Part shown: piece after piece, positions 15,655-19,549 of the stretch
Position numbering within the stretch: position 1 is the first letter of the stretch
Layout of the letters: each line of letters begins with the position of its first letter
Assembly: GCA_002342985.1 (NCBI GenBank)
Contig: DDRC01000089.1
Coordinates: 48,264-67,812 of the forward strand
Direction: 5' to 3'
From: Flavobacteriales bacterium UBA2426
Lineage (GTDB): Bacteria; Bacteroidota; Bacteroidia; Flavobacteriales_F; PHOS-HE28
Length of the DNA: 19,549 nt
Notes under the pieces: model-generated
The model's database searches: none
What the model was told of the DNA's origin: nothing
The model's input: the letters and a program-made list of their open reading frames with translations, nothing else
Translations under genes and position numbers: made by a program

Positions 15655-16114
15655 CATACAGGATTGGTTCGACCTCTACGGGGAGAGTCACCAGAACAGG
15701 ACGAACAAGCTCATCCACTGGGTCTGCGTGCCCGTGATCTACTTCTGCGTGGTCGGCCTGCTGGCCTCCATCCCTCCGGCCGACGCTCCCATCATCGGCG
15801 CGGCCCCTTGGGCGAAGGCGGCCGTGGGCGCCGTGCTGCTGGCATTCTACCTGCCGCGCTCAATCCCGCTCATGTTGGGAATGGCGGTGTGGAGCTGGCT
15901 CTGCATTTGGCTCTCAGGCTATCTGCTGACCCATGCCGCATGGCCGCTGTGGGGCATCTGCATCGCCCTCTTCGCCGTGGCATGGGTTGGCCAATTCATC
16001 GGCCATGGCATTGAAGGACGGAAGCCCAGCTTCCTCACCGACCTTCAATTCCTGCTGGTGGGCCCGGCATGGCTCATGGGATTCATCTACCGAAGGCTGG
16101 GCATCCCCTACTGA
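15641..16114 (+). CDS. DUF962/Mpo1-like membrane protein
   Basis: This 157-aa integral membrane protein has about four hydrophobic segments. It opens with DWFDLYGESHQNRTNKLIHWVCVP and ends with VGQFIGHGIEGRKPSFLTDLQFLLVGP, both hallmarks of the DUF962/YGL010w (Mpo1) family. Conserved histidines H17, H26 and H122, with E125, are candidate iron ligands. Yeast Mpo1 is an Fe(II)-dependent dioxygenase in the alpha-oxidation of 2-hydroxy fatty acids; a lipid-modifying role in this bacterium is inference from the family. ATG 15641 lies inside the DinB gene, indicating an operon. Its end overlaps the convergent binding-protein gene by 7 bp. Confidence 0.9.
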   Translation: MSKRSIQDWFDLYGESHQNRTNKLIHWVCVPVIYFCVVGLLASIPPADAPIIGAAPWAKAAVGAVLLAFYLPRSIPLMLGMAVWSWLCIWLSGYLLTHAAWPLWGICIALFAVAWVGQFIGHGIEGRKPSFLTDLQFLLVGPAWLMGFIYRRLGIPY

Positions 16115-17196
16115 CCGGGCCGCAGCACGTAGGTGGGCCTTCCCTGCGTGCAAGGGCCTGTGCCCAGCACACAGGCCAGCTCAGCCACCAGCACATCCGG
16201 CTCCAGCAACGCCGCGCCGAAGATGTCCGAGCGCTCGCTATCGAGGTAGAATGAACCGGAAGCCACGGCGGGGAGCAGCGCCAGGCGCTCATCGGGGCAG
16301 AGCTCCTTGCTGCTCAGGGGACGGCCGTTCGCGATGATGGTGCCGAACCGGTCGGCCTTCAGCAACAGCCCGGCCACGGCTTCAGTGTCCATGGCGATAT
16401 TGCCCTTCGCGTGCCGATCCGCCATCAGATATGCACCGCCGGCATCACCGATCAACTGCGCCATGTAGCTGTTGCCCGGCGGCAGATGCCACTGGCCCTG
16501 CCAAGCGCTGCCGAAGAGGACCTTCGGCGGATCCTTGCCCGGTTCGAGCCCGACGGCGGCATCTCCATACCGATTGACCACCGCGAGGAATAGGCTGTCT
16601 GCCGTCCGCTCCGCACCCAGGAGTGCGCCGAAGAACCGGATCCATTCCGCCCTGCCGAGCGGGTGCTTCTCGAGGTATTCCGTGACCGGCACTTGCACGA
16701 TGCCCGGTAGCGACGATCGGACGCGCGACCGCCCGAAGGGATAATCGAGGATGACCTGGGCGCCGGAGCTGAGCAACCGTTCCCGGTCCAGTCCATCCGC
16801 CGATGCCAGTTCCACGATGCGCCCATCCGCTGCCGCGCGCAGGATCACGGAGTCCCGCTGGCGATCGATATGGGCGGCCCCGGCAAGCTGCCCCACTCTG
16901 CCCAGCGCGGTGATGAACGGAAGGTGGGTGGTGCTCATCACCGCCAGTGCAGCCTCATCGGGCACATGGACAGCACCGCCGCCGTCCGGTTCCCGACCCA
17001 CGGAAAGGACAGCCAGCGTATCCGAGCGGTCCGGCGCACCGTAGATGATCAGCCGCCTTGATGCCCCGCGCTCGAGCACCTGAAAGCACCGCGCGTGCGT
17101 ATTCGGCCGCTCCAGCCAGTCGCCGTGCGTAGCGGAATCACCACCGGATGGAGCACAGGCCTGCGCCGCCAGCAGCAAAGCGAACCAAGGCTTCAT
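16108..17196 (-). CDS. Periplasmic binding protein, iron-siderophore/cobalamin type
   Basis: This 362-aa protein is of the FepB/BtuF-like periplasmic binding fold (PF01497). Recognisable parts are VMSTTHLPFITALGRVGQLAGAA at the first lobe, GAQVILDYPF, and VTEYLEKHPLGRAEWIRFFGALLG, the last characteristic of Bacteroidota members. The N-terminus (MKPWFALLLAAQACAPSGG) is a short signal with a cysteine at 14. The lipobox (AQAC) is imperfect, so a lipoprotein is likely but not certain. No ABC permease, ATPase or TonB receptor is in the window, so it is a solitary component. ATG 17196 overlaps the stop of the S41-like gene as ATGA; the longer open frame to 17262 lies within that gene and is rejected. 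Confidence 0.82.
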   Translation of the reverse strand: MKPWFALLLAAQACAPSGGDSATHGDWLERPNTHARCFQVLERGASRRLIIYGAPDRSDTLAVLSVGREPDGGGAVHVPDEAALAVMSTTHLPFITALGRVGQLAGAAHIDRQRDSVILRAAADGRIVELASADGLDRERLLSSGAQVILDYPFGRSRVRSSLPGIVQVPVTEYLEKHPLGRAEWIRFFGALLGAERTADSLFLAVVNRYGDAAVGLEPGKDPPKVLFGSAWQGQWHLPPGNSYMAQLIGDAGGAYLMADRHAKGNIAMDTEAVAGLLLKADRFGTIIANGRPLSSKELCPDERLALLPAVASGSFYLDSERSDIFGAALLEPDVLVAELACVLGTGPCTQGRPTYVLRPGQ

Positions 17197-18638
17197 TGCA
17201 GCTCCCGGATCATCCGCATCAGTGCCAGGCGCACCGTGTCGCGCCCCTTGGCCACGCCCCATGGCTGCGGCGATACCAAGTGATGCGGGGCCTCTCCGCG
17301 GTCCGCTTCCCCGGCAGCAACGCCGCTCGGCACATAGCGCACGAGCGGGATGCGAAGACGTACGCCTGTGTTGGGCGCCGTAACCATGAGTTCCCTGCCG
17401 CCCGTGAAACTATGGGCATTGGTTCCCGTCTCCTCCCCCACCACACGGGCCCGGCCGCTGCGCTTGGCAAGCATCACCACCGCAGCCCCCGCATCGCGCG
17501 TGGCCCCGTCACAGACCACATACACCTTCCCCTGATAGGCGTGGCGGTGCGGCGCCACATCCTGGAGACGGGGATCATCCGGGTGAAGCATAGCCGTGCC
17601 GTGCCTCGCCGGCAGGTAGTTGTGCTGGACCGACGCCAAGTGCTCCACCGGGATCTCCGCGACCCCCGCTAGCGCCGTGAGCTGCGCCGCGCTCACATAC
17701 ATGCTCTCCACTACGCGGAACGGATCCGTGGCGATGGCCGAGAACACCAGCTCGGCCATGCCCAGCTCCCGCCCCCCGCAACCGCGGAGGTCGAGCACGA
17801 GGACCCTGGCCCGGTTGTCCTTCAACTCGCGCAGCATGGCATCGATGAATGCCCGGGGCTTCTGACCGCTACCTTCCAGCACCAGGGGATCAAGGGACCT
17901 TATGCTCACCCAGAGCGCTCCGGCCGCGGGATCCCAAGTGCTCTGCCAGGGATGCATCGCAAGCCCGTCCGGCTTCCGTGAGCGCTCGATGTCCTCCATG
18001 CGCATGCCCACCACCACCTCCTCGAGCCTTCGGCCATCCGGTGCCTCCACCTCAACAGCATAGGAGCCCGAGTAGCCGAAGGCGAGCAGGAAAAGCCATG
18101 CGAACCGCTCCTCGATCACCCGAAGGCGCAACGTCTCATTCGCCCCATCCCTCACCACCCACGCCGACATTCCGGCGATCAACCGGTGCGTGGCCAAGCC
18201 ATCCACGCTGATGAGCCGGCTTCCTTGGGGGAAGGTGCGGAAGCCCTTCAATTCCTCCGCGATGTAGACATCCCCCTCGATGAGCCGGACCCTGAATGGA
18301 AGCAGGGTGGCCTGCGCGAGCAGGCGCTGCTCGGTGGCGGCATCGAGCTGCACGTCGAGGTTGGCATCTCCGATGCGCTGGAGCACCGGCAGGAGGCGGG
18401 CGAGGAAGCCATCCGAGGACAGCGGCGTGTACAGCGAATCCGCCAGCGCATCGAACGCCGAATCGAGTTCCCCACGGGTGATGTATCGGTACGGGGCGGG
18501 ATGGGCCTCCTGGATGGCCGCCTTCAGCACCTCCAGGTCGGCCCGCAGCCGCTCCGGATAATGCGGGGCGCCAAGGCCCTGGCACCAAAGGCGCGGCGCA
18601 ACGAGCAGCACCAGGATGAAGAGGGCTCCGTACCGCAT
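17193..18638 (-). CDS. S41-peptidase-like exported protein lacking the catalytic serine
   Basis: This 481-aa protein has a signal peptide (MRYGALFILVLLVAPRLWCQ), an N-terminal helical region (ERLRADLEVLKAAIQEAHPAPYRY) as in Bacteroidota S41 proteins, a PDZ-like middle (FPQGSRLISVDGLATH) and the C-terminal S41 crotonase-like domain. In that domain VLVLDLRGCGG and ARVVGEETGTNAHSFTGG are clear. The nucleophile position, normally T/SxSA, reads GATRDAGA, so Asp382 (codon GAT, 17493-17495) stands in place of Ser. The protein may be a non-proteolytic binding relative or use other chemistry. ATG 18638 is preferred over ATG 18668 because it begins the signal peptide and follows a perfect -7-like motif. 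It is coupled to the binding-protein gene. Confidence 0.85.
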   Translation of the reverse strand: MRYGALFILVLLVAPRLWCQGLGAPHYPERLRADLEVLKAAIQEAHPAPYRYITRGELDSAFDALADSLYTPLSSDGFLARLLPVLQRIGDANLDVQLDAATEQRLLAQATLLPFRVRLIEGDVYIAEELKGFRTFPQGSRLISVDGLATHRLIAGMSAWVVRDGANETLRLRVIEERFAWLFLLAFGYSGSYAVEVEAPDGRRLEEVVVGMRMEDIERSRKPDGLAMHPWQSTWDPAAGALWVSIRSLDPLVLEGSGQKPRAFIDAMLRELKDNRARVLVLDLRGCGGRELGMAELVFSAIATDPFRVVESMYVSAAQLTALAGVAEIPVEHLASVQHNYLPARHGTAMLHPDDPRLQDVAPHRHAYQGKVYVVCDGATRDAGAAVVMLAKRSGRARVVGEETGTNAHSFTGGRELMVTAPNTGVRLRIPLVRYVPSGVAAGEADRGEAPHHLVSPQPWGVAKGRDTVRLALMRMIRELQ

Positions 18639-18647
18639 TCGGGATCG

Positions 18648-18655
18648 CAAAGCTA
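18648..18655 (-). promoter_or_regulatory. Candidate -7 promoter element of the S41-like/binding-protein unit
   Basis: On the minus strand TAGCTTTG matches all six fixed positions of TAnnTTTG and ends 9 nt before ATG 18638, the same distance as at the TetR gene. No good -33 TTG is seen. Confidence 0.5.
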
Positions 18656-18700
18656 GAAAGGGCGCCACGCCGGGTCATGGCCCCGGAGGCAGGAAAAGCG

Positions 18701-18727
18701 GAGGCCCCTGCCGAGGGCAGGGGCCTC
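18701..18727 (-). terminator. pckA: Intrinsic terminator of the PEP carboxykinase gene
   Basis: A perfect 12-bp GC-rich stem (GAGGCCCCTGCC / GGCAGGGGCCTC) with a 3-nt loop lies 18 nt after the pckA stop codon. Read on the minus strand it is followed by CGCTTTTCC, a short T-tract. Position, stem strength and orientation fit a Rho-independent terminator and separate pckA from the S41-like gene downstream. Confidence 0.85.
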
Positions 18728-18745
18728 CATCGCCATGCGGCACGA

Positions 18746-19549
<804 letters not shown>

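Overview
The window looks like a piece of the chromosome of a high-GC member of the Bacteroidota, probably an uncultured Flavobacteriales-type lineage. Three things support this. The kelch protein ends in a type IX secretion (T9SS) sorting domain. Several proteins (the 191-aa conserved protein, the NUDIX hydrolase, the HisKA_2 kinase) match Bacteroidota versions of their families. Motifs resembling the Bacteroidota -7 promoter element TAnnTTTG sit just before the first gene of most transcription units. Ribosome-binding sites are mostly not recognisable, as expected in this phylum. I see no tRNA, rRNA, CRISPR array, insertion sequence, phage gene or attachment site, and no stretch over 300 bp without a gene.

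Layout from left to right. (1) 109-684 (+): conserved protein of unknown function. (2) 1945-701 (-): FrnE/DsbA-like oxidoreductase followed by a NUDIX hydrolase. (3) 2170-3348 (+): secreted kelch protein with a T9SS tail; then 3396-3782 (+), a TerB-like protein. (4) 3822-6996 (+): low-specificity threonine aldolase, a small exported protein and a membrane HisKA_2 histidine kinase, packed tightly. (5) 13145-6961 (-): a complete RND efflux operon in the order TetR repressor, membrane-fusion protein, RND pump, TolC-like outer-membrane channel. All junctions overlap, and a palindromic candidate operator lies over the promoter. (6) 14991-13229 (-): small STAS-like protein and an OmpA-family protein. 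(7) 15121-16114 (+): DinB-family protein and a DUF962/Mpo1-like membrane protein. (8) 18638-16108 (-): S41-peptidase-like protein without the catalytic serine, followed by a periplasmic binding protein of the iron-siderophore/cobalamin type. (9) 19549-18746 (-): 3' part of ATP-dependent PEP carboxykinase with a clear intrinsic terminator.

Most of the window is ordinary housekeeping and envelope biology. The efflux operon is a self-contained module: repressor, periplasmic adaptor, inner-membrane pump and outer-membrane exit duct, probably autoregulated from one site. I found no convincing new defence or mobile system. The most interesting points are the positional pattern of -7-like motifs, which suggests leaderless or nearly leaderless mRNAs; the serine-less S41 protein translationally coupled to a binding protein; the kinase with a degenerate ATP-binding G1 box; and the operator-like palindrome in front of the efflux operon.
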